DNA of 64,000 nt from Bacillus_BE sp042263505 (lineage in GTDB: Bacteria > Bacillota > Bacilli > Bacillales > Cytobacillaceae), in NCBI RefSeq assembly GCF_042263505.1, contig NZ_JBHKFI010000003.1, positions 62,001-126,000 on the forward strand, written 5' to 3'. A program made the position numbers and the translations under genes. Under the pieces are notes generated by a model. The model ran no database searches, was not told where the DNA came from, and saw nothing but the letters and a program-made list of their open reading frames with translations. This document shows, piece after piece, positions 43,351 to 51,083 of the stretch (its first letter is position 1; every line of letters begins with the position of its first letter).

Positions 43351-43688
43351 TGAGATCTTGAAGATAGGTGACGAAGACGTTATCTATCTTTTTTTGTGCC
43401 TTTTTCGTAACGGGCAATTGCAGATTTAATTGAGTTTGATTTTAATGATACATTTTTCTAGGACCCCTATATTATTCATGTTTTTCTGCTGTTTTCGGAC
43501 AATTTTCTTATATTTTCTTGGCTGTTGCCCTTTGAGATCCTTTTCGCTCCCATACTTTCCTTCCTTCTGTCCTCCGCTCTTTCCAAAATCTCAAGCCAAT
43601 CTATTTCGCTTTTTCCCCTCTTTTTAGTAAGATATTATTATCTTTAAAGTCCATACACTTCTACCCTATATCAAAGGAGGTCATGCAA
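43351..43688. other. 338-bp spacer pdxK/yojF
   Basis: A terminator (43361-43395) follows pdxK. The rest is pyrimidine-rich, no gene supported; a 65-codon frame at 43430 is of low-complexity Phe/Cys/Leu composition and has no SD. Confidence 0.5.
43361..43395 (+). terminator. terminator after pdxK
   Basis: AAGATAG and CTATCTT form a seven-bp stem with additional pairing in the loop, followed by TTTTT. Confidence 0.65.
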
Positions 43689-44036
43689 ATGGAAAAGGTC
43701 ATTACCGAACAAGTTCAAAAAGAGTTGGATCGATTTAGCAAGCAGGATGTTTATCTTCATTTAGAAACAACCAATGGTGCCTATGCCGCGCATCGTGATG
43801 AGTCTTTCTTTTCTTCTGGTGCCTATATTCGTAATGCACTCATTCAATATGAGCATGGAAAAATAACAGGTAGCGGTCCCTATCGAATTGGCCTGAAGAT
43901 GGGAATTGGTTGGGTTTATGCAGAAGGAATAACTCATTTTGAGGTTGATGAGAAGGATCGTCTGCTTTTAGCGGGGCATGATTTTGAAGGAAAACTCGCG
44001 GTTGCATTAGAAATTAGCAAAACACCTTTTGAATAA
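43689..44036 (+). CDS. yojF: DUF1806 protein YojF
   Basis: 115 residues from ATG at 43689, eight bases from a perfect AAAGGAGG; the ATG at 43683 is too close to it. DUF1806 signature: YLHLETTNGAYA near 22, FFSSGAYIRNALIQYEHGKITGSGPYRIGLKM near 38-70, GWVYAEGITHFE near 75. Soluble beta-rich protein. Always paired with bshB2 in Bacillus, so a bacillithiol-related role is inferred, not proven. Confidence 0.9.
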   Translation: MEKVITEQVQKELDRFSKQDVYLHLETTNGAYAAHRDESFFSSGAYIRNALIQYEHGKITGSGPYRIGLKMGIGWVYAEGITHFEVDEKDRLLLAGHDFEGKLAVALEISKTPFE

Positions 44037-44137
44037 TGGCAGACAGCTCGATAGTAGCATGGGCAAAGAGAGTTGAATTCACTGATAAACGTTAGTCATA
44101 TGATAAACCAAACCCTAAATTAGAAAGGAGCTCCAAA

Positions 44138-44803
44138 ATGGGAAAAGAAAGTCATGTTTTAGTTGTGTTCCCTCATCCGGATGATGAGGCCTTCGGGGTT
44201 TCGGGTACGATTGCATCCCATACGAAAAATGGGACACCCGTTACCTATGCATGCTTAACGCTCGGAGAAATGGGGAGAAATTTAGGAAATCCTCCTTTTG
44301 CTACCCGTGAATCGCTTCCACTTATTCGGAAGCAGGAATTAATAAATGCGGCCAAAGCCATCGGAATTCAGGATTTGCGCATGCTTGGATATCGAGATAA
44401 GACCGTAGAATTTGAAGACGAGGAAGCATTAGCAAATGATATTTCCGCGATTATCGCTGAAACCCAGCCATCCTTAATTATCACCTTCTATCCAGGTTAT
44501 TCTGTCCATCCTGATCACGATGCCACCGGTGCGGCAGTCATTAGAGCCGTCAAGAGCATGCCTAAAGAAAAAAGGCCAAGACTCCACTGTGTCGCATTTT
44601 CCAATAATTGCATCGAAGAACTAGGTGAGCCCGATATCATGAATGATGTAAGCGCCGTTGCTGATCAAAAAATTGCAGCAATGAAAGCCCATCTCTCTCA
44701 AACACAGTTCATGATTTCAGACACGGAAGAAAAGCTAAATAGTAAGGATCCACAAGTGATGGCGAGAATTAACACGGAACGCTTCTGGACTTATCAAATA
44801 TAA
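44138..44803 (+). CDS. bshB2: bacillithiol biosynthesis deacetylase BshB2
   Basis: Zinc hydrolase that removes acetyl from GlcNAc-malate, and may act on bacillithiol S-conjugates. 221 residues, SD GAAAGGAG. LmbE-family zinc motif PHPDDEAFG near 12 and the second histidine in GYSVHPDHDATGAA near 122. Homologue of YojG. Located 101 bp downstream of yojF and ending in a strong terminator. Confidence 0.94.
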   Translation: MGKESHVLVVFPHPDDEAFGVSGTIASHTKNGTPVTYACLTLGEMGRNLGNPPFATRESLPLIRKQELINAAKAIGIQDLRMLGYRDKTVEFEDEEALANDISAIIAETQPSLIITFYPGYSVHPDHDATGAAVIRAVKSMPKEKRPRLHCVAFSNNCIEELGEPDIMNDVSAVADQKIAAMKAHLSQTQFMISDTEEKLNSKDPQVMARINTERFWTYQI

Positions 44804-44810
44804 TAAACGA

Positions 44811-44853
44811 AATAACCCTAGTGATGCTTAGGGATACACTAGGGTTATTTTTA
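44811..44853. terminator. bidirectional terminator bshB2/Crp-Fnr gene
   Basis: AATAACCCTAGTG and CACTAGGGTTATT form a 13-bp perfect stem with flanking A/T tracts between convergent genes. Confidence 0.9.
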
Positions 44854-44856
44854 TTT

Positions 44857-45591
44857 TTATTTTGTTGTCAGCGAACAAAAGTGATTCCAGTCGGGGATAA
44901 TTATTTTTTTCCCAGATGCCACAATAATTCCTTCTTTTTTCAATTTTGAAAATACCCTGCTGACGCTTTCCCGTGAACTGCCAACTAAGGAGGCAAATTC
45001 TTGAACGGTAACTGGAAGCTCCACATGGACTTCATTATGGACTCTTTCGCCGAATTTCCTTGCGAGCTTCTCAAGTGTCTTTATTGTTTTGGTTTGAACA
45101 TCAAGCATGGTCACATCCCGCAATGAGAGCGTCATATCTCTTAACGCTTCGCTCATATAATGAATGATTCTGACCCCAAGCTCCGGTGAATGCAATAATT
45201 CCTGCTCTAATTTCTCGGTATTGAGGAAGAAAATTTCCCCAGCCTGGACCATTGTGGCTGTTGCCGGATAGTTGCTCATCTGCTCATTAAACAGACAAGC
45301 CTCCGCAAAGATTTCGCCCTCCTTCTTAATACAGACAATAATTTCATTCCCATTTTCGTCTAATTTGGTGAGCTTTACGATTCCATGATCGACAAAAAAG
45401 ACGCCTCTTGCTTCATCAAATTCCGTAAATAAGATTTCGCCCTTTTTGAACTTTAGCTTTTGAATTCGTTTATCTAAAAGTCTAATGGATTCCTTTGAAA
45501 GATCTTTAAAGGCCTTTATTTTTCCTAGAAATTCCTCGATATTTGATTTTTTTATAATTCTGATATGTGGATCTACTACTTCATCAAACAT
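44857..45591 (-). CDS. Crp/Fnr-family transcription regulator
   Basis: 244 residues from ATG at 45591 (SD GGGGTG). Cyclic-nucleotide-binding-like barrel (about 35-140) with KKGEILFTEFDEARGVFFVDHGIVKL, a long dimer helix, then the HTH with QEFASLVGSSRESVSRVFSKLKKEG near 197-221. The E--SR recognition pattern SRESVSRV predicts TGTGA-type half-sites. Unlike B. subtilis Fnr there is no C-terminal cysteine cluster (only scattered Cys), so it should not hold that Fe-S sensor; ligand unknown. TGTGA-N6-TCACA-like dyads lie in its upstream region. Confidence 0.88.
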   Translation of the reverse strand: MFDEVVDPHIRIIKKSNIEEFLGKIKAFKDLSKESIRLLDKRIQKLKFKKGEILFTEFDEARGVFFVDHGIVKLTKLDENGNEIIVCIKKEGEIFAEACLFNEQMSNYPATATMVQAGEIFFLNTEKLEQELLHSPELGVRIIHYMSEALRDMTLSLRDVTMLDVQTKTIKTLEKLARKFGERVHNEVHVELPVTVQEFASLVGSSRESVSRVFSKLKKEGIIVASGKKIIIPDWNHFCSLTTK

Positions 45592-45657
45592 GTGTATCAC
45601 CCCATTTTCCTGCTTTTCTCTGTTTCTTTTATTCTAAATGGTATAATCCTATTTTTG

Positions 45658-45673
45658 CGTGATTTTTTTCACA
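45658..45673. promoter_or_regulatory. Crp/Fnr-type operator, site 1
   Basis: CGTGA-TTTTTT-TCACA matches TGTGA-N6-TCACA at nine of ten positions. It overlaps a possible -35 (TTGTGA on the minus strand) with TAGGAT 17 bp away, so autoregulation of the adjacent Crp/Fnr gene is plausible. Confidence 0.5.
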
Positions 45674-45744
45674 ATTTATCAACAATTTATTAAGCGCTTC
45701 CATCCTTGTCATTATTTATTTTTCACAGAAACTTCACAGGAAAA

Positions 45745-45760
45745 TATGATTTACATCACA
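45745..45760. promoter_or_regulatory. Crp/Fnr-type operator, site 2
   Basis: TATGA-TTTACA-TCACA, nine of ten half-site positions. Lies 87 bp from site 1, before the short rightward frames. Confidence 0.45.
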
Positions 45761-45810
45761 AACACACCATTTTCTTCCACTTAAGATTAGAAATGTACTT
45801 ATATTCATTC

Positions 45811-45915
45811 AAGGTCAGTGACCAGGAAATCTATTATTTAGCGCAAAAGAAATATGAGGACTTACTTGTTTCACAAGTGAATTCTCTGGGATTGAGATTT
45901 TTTAATTCGTTATAA
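45811..45915 (+). CDS. possible microprotein, low confidence
   Basis: About 33-40 residues ending QVNSLGLRFFNSL; an ATG near 45793 (MYLYSFKVSDQEIYYLAQKK) is the likeliest start but has no good SD, and the frame is open further upstream to 45706. Composition looks protein-like rather than random. Its TAA overlaps the SD AAGGAGG of the next tiny frame, as in operons. No family recognised. Confidence 0.25.
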   Translation, partial: KVSDQEIYYLAQKKYEDLLVSQVNSLGLRFFNSL

Positions 45916-46089
45916 GGAGGCATTGTGTTTTGTGAAAGTTGAACAGAGCATGATGCCCTTTTTAATTCTTTTAGCTTAATTATAGCTCCTTATTAACATG
46001 CATTTTACCCGTTTTCTTATTCTGCTGCCCACAATGGATGGAACCAACTCCCGTTTATCTTTTATCTTTAGCTTCAATTTCATTCAAAC

Positions 46090-46126
46090 AAAAAAGATGC
46101 CCTTCACAAGAAAGGACATCTTTTTT
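46090..46126. terminator. terminator in the Crp/Fnr-GSDH spacer
   Basis: AAAAAAGATG and CATCTTTTTT with inner CCTT/AAGG pairs. It may end the sugar dehydrogenase transcript (leftward) or a short rightward transcript from the region above. Confidence 0.8.
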
Positions 46127-46277
46127 ACGTATTGAGGCGACCGAGACTGCACGCCACATCGTGCATTTCCATAAATGGAGTGTCTGTCGACTTACACAAT
46201 TTAGCTCATCGCTTTGTCACTATACCATTTTTTCTTCACTTATGGCAAGTAGTAAACTAAGCTATCACTCAAGGATC

Positions 46278-47354
46278 TTATAATTCCTCTAGTAAAACTT
46301 GATAAAGCTTATCGTCCTCTTCATCCGGGGTGCCGCGTCCGTCCGTATTATTACTGATAAAATAAAGAGTATTCCCTTCGATGAAGACATCGCGGATTCG
46401 TCCTAAACCCGTAATGACCTTTTCCGTAGTTCCAGACTTTAAGTCAAAAACGCGGACGGCATTACCTCGGAGAGTGGCAACATAAAGCTTGTCATTATAA
46501 TAGGCCATGCCAGATGGTGCCCATGTATCGTTTGCACCTGAATGAAATAACGGTGTTTCCATCCCCTCGCTTTTTTCGTCTCCTTGAATCACCGGCCAAC
46601 CATAATTGTGCCCCTTCTGAATGCGATTAATTTCGTCGCGGGCCGATTGACCATGCTCGCTGGCATAGAGGGTGCCATCCGGTGCCCAAGTGAGCCCTTG
46701 AGGGTTGCGATGGCCGTAGCTATACACATAGGAATTGGGAAAGGGATTATTCTTTGGAATGGAGCCATCTAAATTTAATCTTAATATTTTTCCAGCTAAA
46801 GAATGAAGATCTTGAGCTACTTCAGGATTTTTTGCAGCATCTCCTGCGGTCGCATAGAGCATGCCATCAGGGCCAATGGCCAGTCTCCCACCATGGTGAT
46901 AGGCTCCACTTGGAATTCTATCGAGTAAAAGGCTCTCCTCTTGCCATTCATTTCCGGATAAATGAAGAGTGACAATCCGATTAAACTGCCCGCTCTCATC
47001 CTTATAAGTATAATAGGCATAGGCAATCCCATTTTTTTGAAAATCAGGAGAAAGTACAAATCCTAACAATCCTGCCTCAGCTGCCTGTGCTAATGGCTTC
47101 TTTAAGTACACCTTCTGTCGAATTTTACCCTCACCTGAATATTTCACAATGGTTCCTGTTCTTTCACTTATGTAAAAAGTATCGCCAATTTTGGCAATTG
47201 CCCATGGAATTTGCAGTTGATTGGCTATCACCTTGACATCCTTTGAAGGTGCAACCGTTTCCTTTTCATCATCCGCCTGATTATGGTGATTTCCGATCGA
47301 ACAACCTACCAAAAAAATCATAGCCCACAGTCCAACCAACAACCCTTTTTTCAT
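46278..47354 (-). CDS. PQQ-type sugar dehydrogenase lipoprotein (GSDH family)
   Basis: 358 residues. Signal peptide with lipobox FLVGC, Cys at 18, so anchored on the outer face of the membrane. Six-bladed beta-propeller of soluble glucose/aldose dehydrogenases: IPWAIAKIGD, GLLGFVLSPDF, YHHGGRLAIGPDGMLYATAGD near 155-175, YGHRNPQGLTWAPDG and EHGQSARDEINRIQKGHNYGWP near 215-255. It probably oxidises a sugar outside the cell, but Bacillus does not make PQQ, so cofactor supply or a non-PQQ role is open. Its SD lies inside the last codons of the HAD phosphatase gene, so they are coupled. Confidence 0.86.
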   Translation of the reverse strand: MKKGLLVGLWAMIFLVGCSIGNHHNQADDEKETVAPSKDVKVIANQLQIPWAIAKIGDTFYISERTGTIVKYSGEGKIRQKVYLKKPLAQAAEAGLLGFVLSPDFQKNGIAYAYYTYKDESGQFNRIVTLHLSGNEWQEESLLLDRIPSGAYHHGGRLAIGPDGMLYATAGDAAKNPEVAQDLHSLAGKILRLNLDGSIPKNNPFPNSYVYSYGHRNPQGLTWAPDGTLYASEHGQSARDEINRIQKGHNYGWPVIQGDEKSEGMETPLFHSGANDTWAPSGMAYYNDKLYVATLRGNAVRVFDLKSGTTEKVITGLGRIRDVFIEGNTLYFISNNTDGRGTPDEEDDKLYQVLLEEL

Positions 47355-48218
47355 TTAGTTCCTCCTTATTGCTTCAAATATCGCTTTTCCCACCCCGCTT
47401 TCCTCATTTGATGCCGTTACAAAGTGACATTGAGCCTTAATGTTTTCATCTGCGTTCCCCATCGCGACGGATCTCCCTACTTTTGATAGCATGGAAAGAT
47501 CGTTATAATTGTCGCCAATCGCCATTGTTTCTTCTAATGATATTCCTCTTTCATTAATAAATGCCTCTAACGCAATGCCTTTTTGTGCATGAATACTAGT
47601 TAGTTCAATATTGTTATAACCAGATGAGCTCACAGATAAACCTGCAATTTTCCTAAGATTGGTTGCAGAAGCTGCTAACTGCTCCTCGCCCTTGGCAAAT
47701 GCCAGAAGCTTATAAATATGGTGATCATCACTATTAAGGAGTAAATCATAATGATGGACTTCCTTTACTCGTCCATTATGTAATCGTCCCTCAGCCCTCT
47801 TTGTAATAAAACTTGGGTCTACATTAGGATTGGCTGTCGTAATGATATCTACTAAAATGCGGACGGATTGGGCAAAGCTATTCGTAAATGTTCCATGATT
47901 CGTATAGATTTCATAATAAACATCATGTTGTTCGAGGGTTTTCGTTGCCTCCCGAGCAATCTTCTTTTCCAATGGATTGAAAGTTAATACTTCCCCCTTA
48001 GATGTTCTCACCTCGGCTCCATTCACACAAATATAGGGAACCGTTAATCCTGCCTCTTTCAGAACAGAAGAGGCTTCTGAATAAGATCTCCCTGTTGCGA
48101 CCACCACTTCAATTCCCATTGACTGTGCTTCTCGAATGGCTTTAATATTTTCCTCTGTAATTTTCTGCTGTGCGGTTAACAATGTTCCATCCATATCGGT
48201 TGCAATACATTTAATCAT
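47355..48218 (-). CDS. Cof-type HAD-IIB phosphatase
   Basis: 287 residues. HAD motif I DMDGTLLT at 8-15, motif II VVVATGRSY near 40, motif III Lys in HAQKGIALEAF near 212, motif IV GDNYNDLSMLSKVG near 237. Cap type IIB. Related to B. subtilis YwtE/YkrA-like sugar-phosphate or flavin-precursor phosphatases; substrate not assignable. The stop TAA touches the ATG of the sugar dehydrogenase gene. Confidence 0.88.
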   Translation of the reverse strand: MIKCIATDMDGTLLTAQQKITEENIKAIREAQSMGIEVVVATGRSYSEASSVLKEAGLTVPYICVNGAEVRTSKGEVLTFNPLEKKIAREATKTLEQHDVYYEIYTNHGTFTNSFAQSVRILVDIITTANPNVDPSFITKRAEGRLHNGRVKEVHHYDLLLNSDDHHIYKLLAFAKGEEQLAASATNLRKIAGLSVSSSGYNNIELTSIHAQKGIALEAFINERGISLEETMAIGDNYNDLSMLSKVGRSVAMGNADENIKAQCHFVTASNEESGVGKAIFEAIRRN

Positions 48219-48247
48219 TTACATTCTCCTTCTATGTCAGTATTTTC

Positions 48248-48913
48248 TTATGTTAAGTATTTTCTTCCTTCTCGTATCGTGAGTTTTGGAAGGGCATGTC
48301 CTTCTATAAACTGCTTGACTGAATCGGGATTGGTTTTCGAATATTCTCTAAGCGCCCATCCCATCGCCTTCTGAATAAAAAACTCCTTAGTACTGGCGTT
48401 TTTTTCAATATAGTGATATAAAAGTTTTTCATTTGTACGATCCTTCCATTTTAGTTGAAATAAGATTGCCGCCCGTATAAGCCAAAAATTTTCACTCACC
48501 GCCCAACCGTTAATCACCTCTTCTATGATTTCAGGGTAATCTTGGGCTAATTTACCGATTAGCTTTGGTGCAATGATATCAACGGTATCCCACCATGATT
48601 TGGTTGTAATTAGCTTTTCAAGAAAGGGAAGATTGTCCTTTTTCAACTTTTTTAGTGATTTTTCTAAATAATCTAAGGCAGTGTATTGATATTCTCGCTC
48701 ATCTTTTTTCCAGAGCTCCTGAATAAAATCAAAATCCAGCGGTTGCTTTAGGATTTCACTTTCCTTGAAAAATTGCTTCACAAGCTTTTCGCGCTCCGGT
48801 TTTTTTATCCCTAAAAAAGGAAAATGGTTTTTCATATAGTTTCCCATTGGAATGGCATTCGATTCATTTTGATGTGCCTCTAATAATAGGCGGATTGCGT
48901 CGATTGGTTCCAT
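48248..48913 (-). CDS. AlkD-like DNA alkylation repair protein
   Basis: 221 residues of HEAT-like alpha repeats: MGNYMKNHFPFLGIKKPERE near 23-42, YQYTALDYLEK, TTKSWWDTVDIIAPKLIGK near 103-121 with the WWDTVD aspartate of AlkD, and FFIQKAMGWALREYSK near 172. Such enzymes excise 3-methyladenine/7-methylguanine without base flipping. SD AGGAGGAAA before ATG at 48913. First gene of a three-gene leftward set with the HAD phosphatase and sugar dehydrogenase. Confidence 0.88.
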   Translation of the reverse strand: MEPIDAIRLLLEAHQNESNAIPMGNYMKNHFPFLGIKKPEREKLVKQFFKESEILKQPLDFDFIQELWKKDEREYQYTALDYLEKSLKKLKKDNLPFLEKLITTKSWWDTVDIIAPKLIGKLAQDYPEIIEEVINGWAVSENFWLIRAAILFQLKWKDRTNEKLLYHYIEKNASTKEFFIQKAMGWALREYSKTNPDSVKQFIEGHALPKLTIREGRKYLT

Positions 48914-49061
48914 ATTTCCTCCTAATAGATTTTATTATCGTCATCTTTTAAGGCCTAGGCACCATTCTCTTCGCTGCCACATTCTCATGATAATTAGCTA
49001 TTAACCAAAATAAAATTTTTGATTTCATTTTAGCATACTGTTTCTGTGGAGGTGTTTATAG

Positions 49062-49166
49062 TTGCACTATAATATTGGAGATATCATTTTTCAATTATTC
49101 GCCCTTCTTGTTCCTATATTTTTCATTATTTTGATCATTTTCTTCATTCGTTCCTTAAAAAAATAA
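49062..49166 (+). CDS. 34-residue DUF4083-like membrane microprotein
   Basis: TTG at 49062 with a strong SD GGAGGTG at the right spacing gives MHYNIGDIIFQLFALLV followed by one hydrophobic helix and the ending FIRSLKK. The GDIIFQL start and RSLKK end recall DUF4083 proteins of Bacillus (small single-span proteins of unknown function). Codirectional with nothing nearby; it is isolated between the AlkD-like gene and a terminator. Confidence 0.65.
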   Translation: MHYNIGDIIFQLFALLVPIFFIILIIFFIRSLKK

Positions 49167-49233
49167 AAAGTACAATTAGATCGAATAGAGGAGAAATTAG
49201 ATCCCTTTACAAAGGAGAAATATTCACCCTGAA

Positions 49234-49266
49234 AAATGAAAGCTGACCCAACATTGTGAGTCAGCT
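49234..49266 (-). terminator. terminator after the double P-loop ATPase gene
   Basis: On the minus strand GAGCTGACTC pairs with GGTCAGCTTTC around ACAATGTTG and runs into ATTTTTC. Confidence 0.75.
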
Positions 49267-49278
49267 CTTCCTATTTTA

Positions 49279-50370
49279 TTACTTGGCAAGTTGCTGGATT
49301 TTTTGATCTATTCTTTCACGAATTCCATCCGCCACTTGAAAATCCATGGCCTCCAAATAAATAGCTTCAAGATGATCATGCAGTTCCTTAGCCTGTGCGA
49401 GATATCCAGTAGCTTCATTCATTTTTGCACGATAAAGCTTTGCGATTTCGGCAATTCGCTCTGCATAAATCTCATCCGTTCCTGGCATGATGACTTTTTC
49501 ATACATATCCACAATTTCATCGCCATCACGTGATGGAAAATATTCATGTGGGGCTGTGCTATCAAATATCGCAATCCCTAATTCTCTTACAATCACCATA
49601 TCTAAGCTATGAGGGTCAAAACCGCAATGATAAATCTCCACATCAAAGCCGCGTGCTTCTGCTTTAGTGGCCAGTTCCTTGAGTAGTGTAGATTTGCCGC
49701 TTCCTGCTCTACCTTTAATAAAATACCTTTTCGGAATATCTTCCGTCAGATTTGGAACAAAATCCACTGCTCCCTTTGGAGTGGCCGCACCTAAAAAACG
49801 ATGGCGAATATCTGCCTTTTTATTTAATGACATATTGGCAAAAAATGATTTTTTAAGCGTCGCGGTTAGCTCATCTGCCTTTTTAAAATCCATATTTTCA
49901 ATATAGATTTTCTCCCAATCATCATGGATGGAAAGTGCGCTGTTAAAGGTTCGATATGCGGATTGAAAGGCCTCTTTTATTTGTGAATTTAGGAAGATAA
50001 TTTCACTTGCTTGTAAAGATAATTTTTCTGAATCCCACGCTTCACCAAGGTTTACATACTCCTCAATGGCACCAGGGGCCGCTGGTTCAATAATGTGGGG
50101 AGCAGTTCCGTCAACAATTCCTACCTTTAAGGCTGGAATAATCACGCCATCAATGGAATCATTATCGGAGGAACAATGCAAGAATTCAATATTAAACCCT
50201 TTTTTCAACCAATTATTGCCAATTGTTTTCATTAGCGTTGATTTTCCTGTCCCAGGTCCTCCCTTAAGTATATATACACGGGATAATCCTTGAAGATTTG
50301 ATTCATATAAGCTGAAAAATCCACGAGCTGTATTTCCACCTGCAAAGTAATTCTTGATTTTCCCAGCCAC
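49279..50370 (-). CDS. double P-loop ATPase (PRK06851-like), unknown role
   Basis: 363 residues from GTG at 50370 (SD AAAAGGAG). Two tandem P-loop domains: KGGPGTGKSTLMKTIG near 40 and KGRAGSGKSTLLKELA near 220, each followed by a matching block (IEFLHCSSDNDSIDGVIIP and VEIYHCGFDPHSLDMVIVRE) and a DGTAPHIIEP or DSTAPHEYFP motif, so the gene arose by internal duplication. Between them helical regions with MDFKKADEL / MDFQVADGI repeats. Known as a conserved Bacillus/Clostridium family of unknown function. A pair of direct repeats lies just upstream. Confidence 0.85.
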   Translation of the reverse strand: MAGKIKNYFAGGNTARGFFSLYESNLQGLSRVYILKGGPGTGKSTLMKTIGNNWLKKGFNIEFLHCSSDNDSIDGVIIPALKVGIVDGTAPHIIEPAAPGAIEEYVNLGEAWDSEKLSLQASEIIFLNSQIKEAFQSAYRTFNSALSIHDDWEKIYIENMDFKKADELTATLKKSFFANMSLNKKADIRHRFLGAATPKGAVDFVPNLTEDIPKRYFIKGRAGSGKSTLLKELATKAEARGFDVEIYHCGFDPHSLDMVIVRELGIAIFDSTAPHEYFPSRDGDEIVDMYEKVIMPGTDEIYAERIAEIAKLYRAKMNEATGYLAQAKELHDHLEAIYLEAMDFQVADGIRERIDQKIQQLAK

Positions 50371-50417
50371 TATAACACTCCTTTTCACTTATAGCGTTTT
50401 TCATTTCACATTTTAAT

Positions 50418-50465
50418 TTATGGAGAAAATCTGACATAGGTGTATGCCCATATGGAGAAAATCTG
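50418..50465. repeat. 16-bp direct repeat pair
   Basis: TATGGAGAAAATCTGA occurs at 50418-50433 and exactly again at 50450-50465, 32 bp apart (about three helical turns), between ybaK and the double P-loop ATPase gene and within 100 bp upstream of its start. Possible operator pair or local duplication. Confidence 0.65.
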
Positions 50466-50490
50466 ATACATTTTGCATTGGAGATACCAT

Positions 50491-50970
50491 TTAATCTTTA
50501 ATGATTGCCTCCAGCCCTGCTTCAGTAGCAGCTTGTAAATCCGGAACCGTTAACTCAATCTGTATGCCTATTTTTCCACCGCTGACAATGATTGTCTCAA
50601 GATTTTCTGCACTTTGATCGATCAACGTCCGATACTGCTTTTTCATCCCGATTGGGGAACAGCCTCCGCGAATGTAGCCTGTCCATTTTTGAATATCCTT
50701 GACATGAATCATTTCAACCTTTTTCTCTCCAACTGCCTTTGCTGCCTTTTTCAAATCCAACTCAGCTGCGACAGGGATCACAAACACATAAAGATTTTTA
50801 CTGCTCCCTTGAGCAACAAGAGTTTTATATACGCTTTTCGGGTCTCTGCCAATTTTTCCAGCAACGGATAAACCGTCTATTTTTCCATCTTTATTTTCAT
50901 AGGTAATCATCTGATAGTTGATTTTATTTGCGTCCAGAATTCGCATTGCATTGGTCTTCCCCTGTGCCAT
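50491..50970 (-). CDS. ybaK: Cys-tRNA(Pro) deacylase YbaK
   Basis: Trans-acting editing factor that hydrolyses misacylated Cys-tRNA(Pro). 159 residues, SD GGAGG. YbaK/EbsC fold with KTNAMRILDANKINY at the start, the conserved Lys in DPKSVYKTLVAQG near 46, PVAAELDLKKAAKAVGEKKVEM near 67-88 and the GYIRGGCSPIGMKKQ loop near 98-112. Ends in EIELTVPDL-type strand. Codirectional with the P-loop ATPase. Confidence 0.93.
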   Translation of the reverse strand: MAQGKTNAMRILDANKINYQMITYENKDGKIDGLSVAGKIGRDPKSVYKTLVAQGSSKNLYVFVIPVAAELDLKKAAKAVGEKKVEMIHVKDIQKWTGYIRGGCSPIGMKKQYRTLIDQSAENLETIIVSGGKIGIQIELTVPDLQAATEAGLEAIIKD

Positions 50971-51048
50971 AAGTTCATGCCTCCAACAAATTTAGTTATC
51001 TTCATTTTATCACCATCTACATTAAGAAAAAAATGATCTAGCACCATA

Positions 51049-51075
51049 GAAAAGAGCCCCAAATCATTGGAGCTC
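51049..51075 (-). terminator. terminator after the GH13 glucosidase gene
   Basis: On the minus strand GAGCTCCAA pairs with TTGGGGCTC (one mismatch) and TTTTC follows. Confidence 0.75.
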
Positions 51076-51083
51076 ACGTAAAT

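Larger units (their letters stand above)
45592..46277. other. 686-bp region with Fnr-like dyads, small frames and a terminator
   Basis: Upstream of the Crp/Fnr gene. Contains two dyads (45658-45673, 45745-45760), a rightward frame ending with TAA at 45913-45915 that runs straight into a perfect AAGGAGG, a tiny downstream frame (starts TTG/GTG near 45927-45932, ends near 45980), and a strong terminator at 46090. The order suggests a short rightward transcript with microproteins or a regulatory RNA. No homologue recognised. Confidence 0.4.

Noticed and set aside
43430..43627. 65-residue Phe/Leu/Cys-rich frame
   Set aside because: Pyrimidine-rich spacer translated in one frame; no SD and no recognisable domain.
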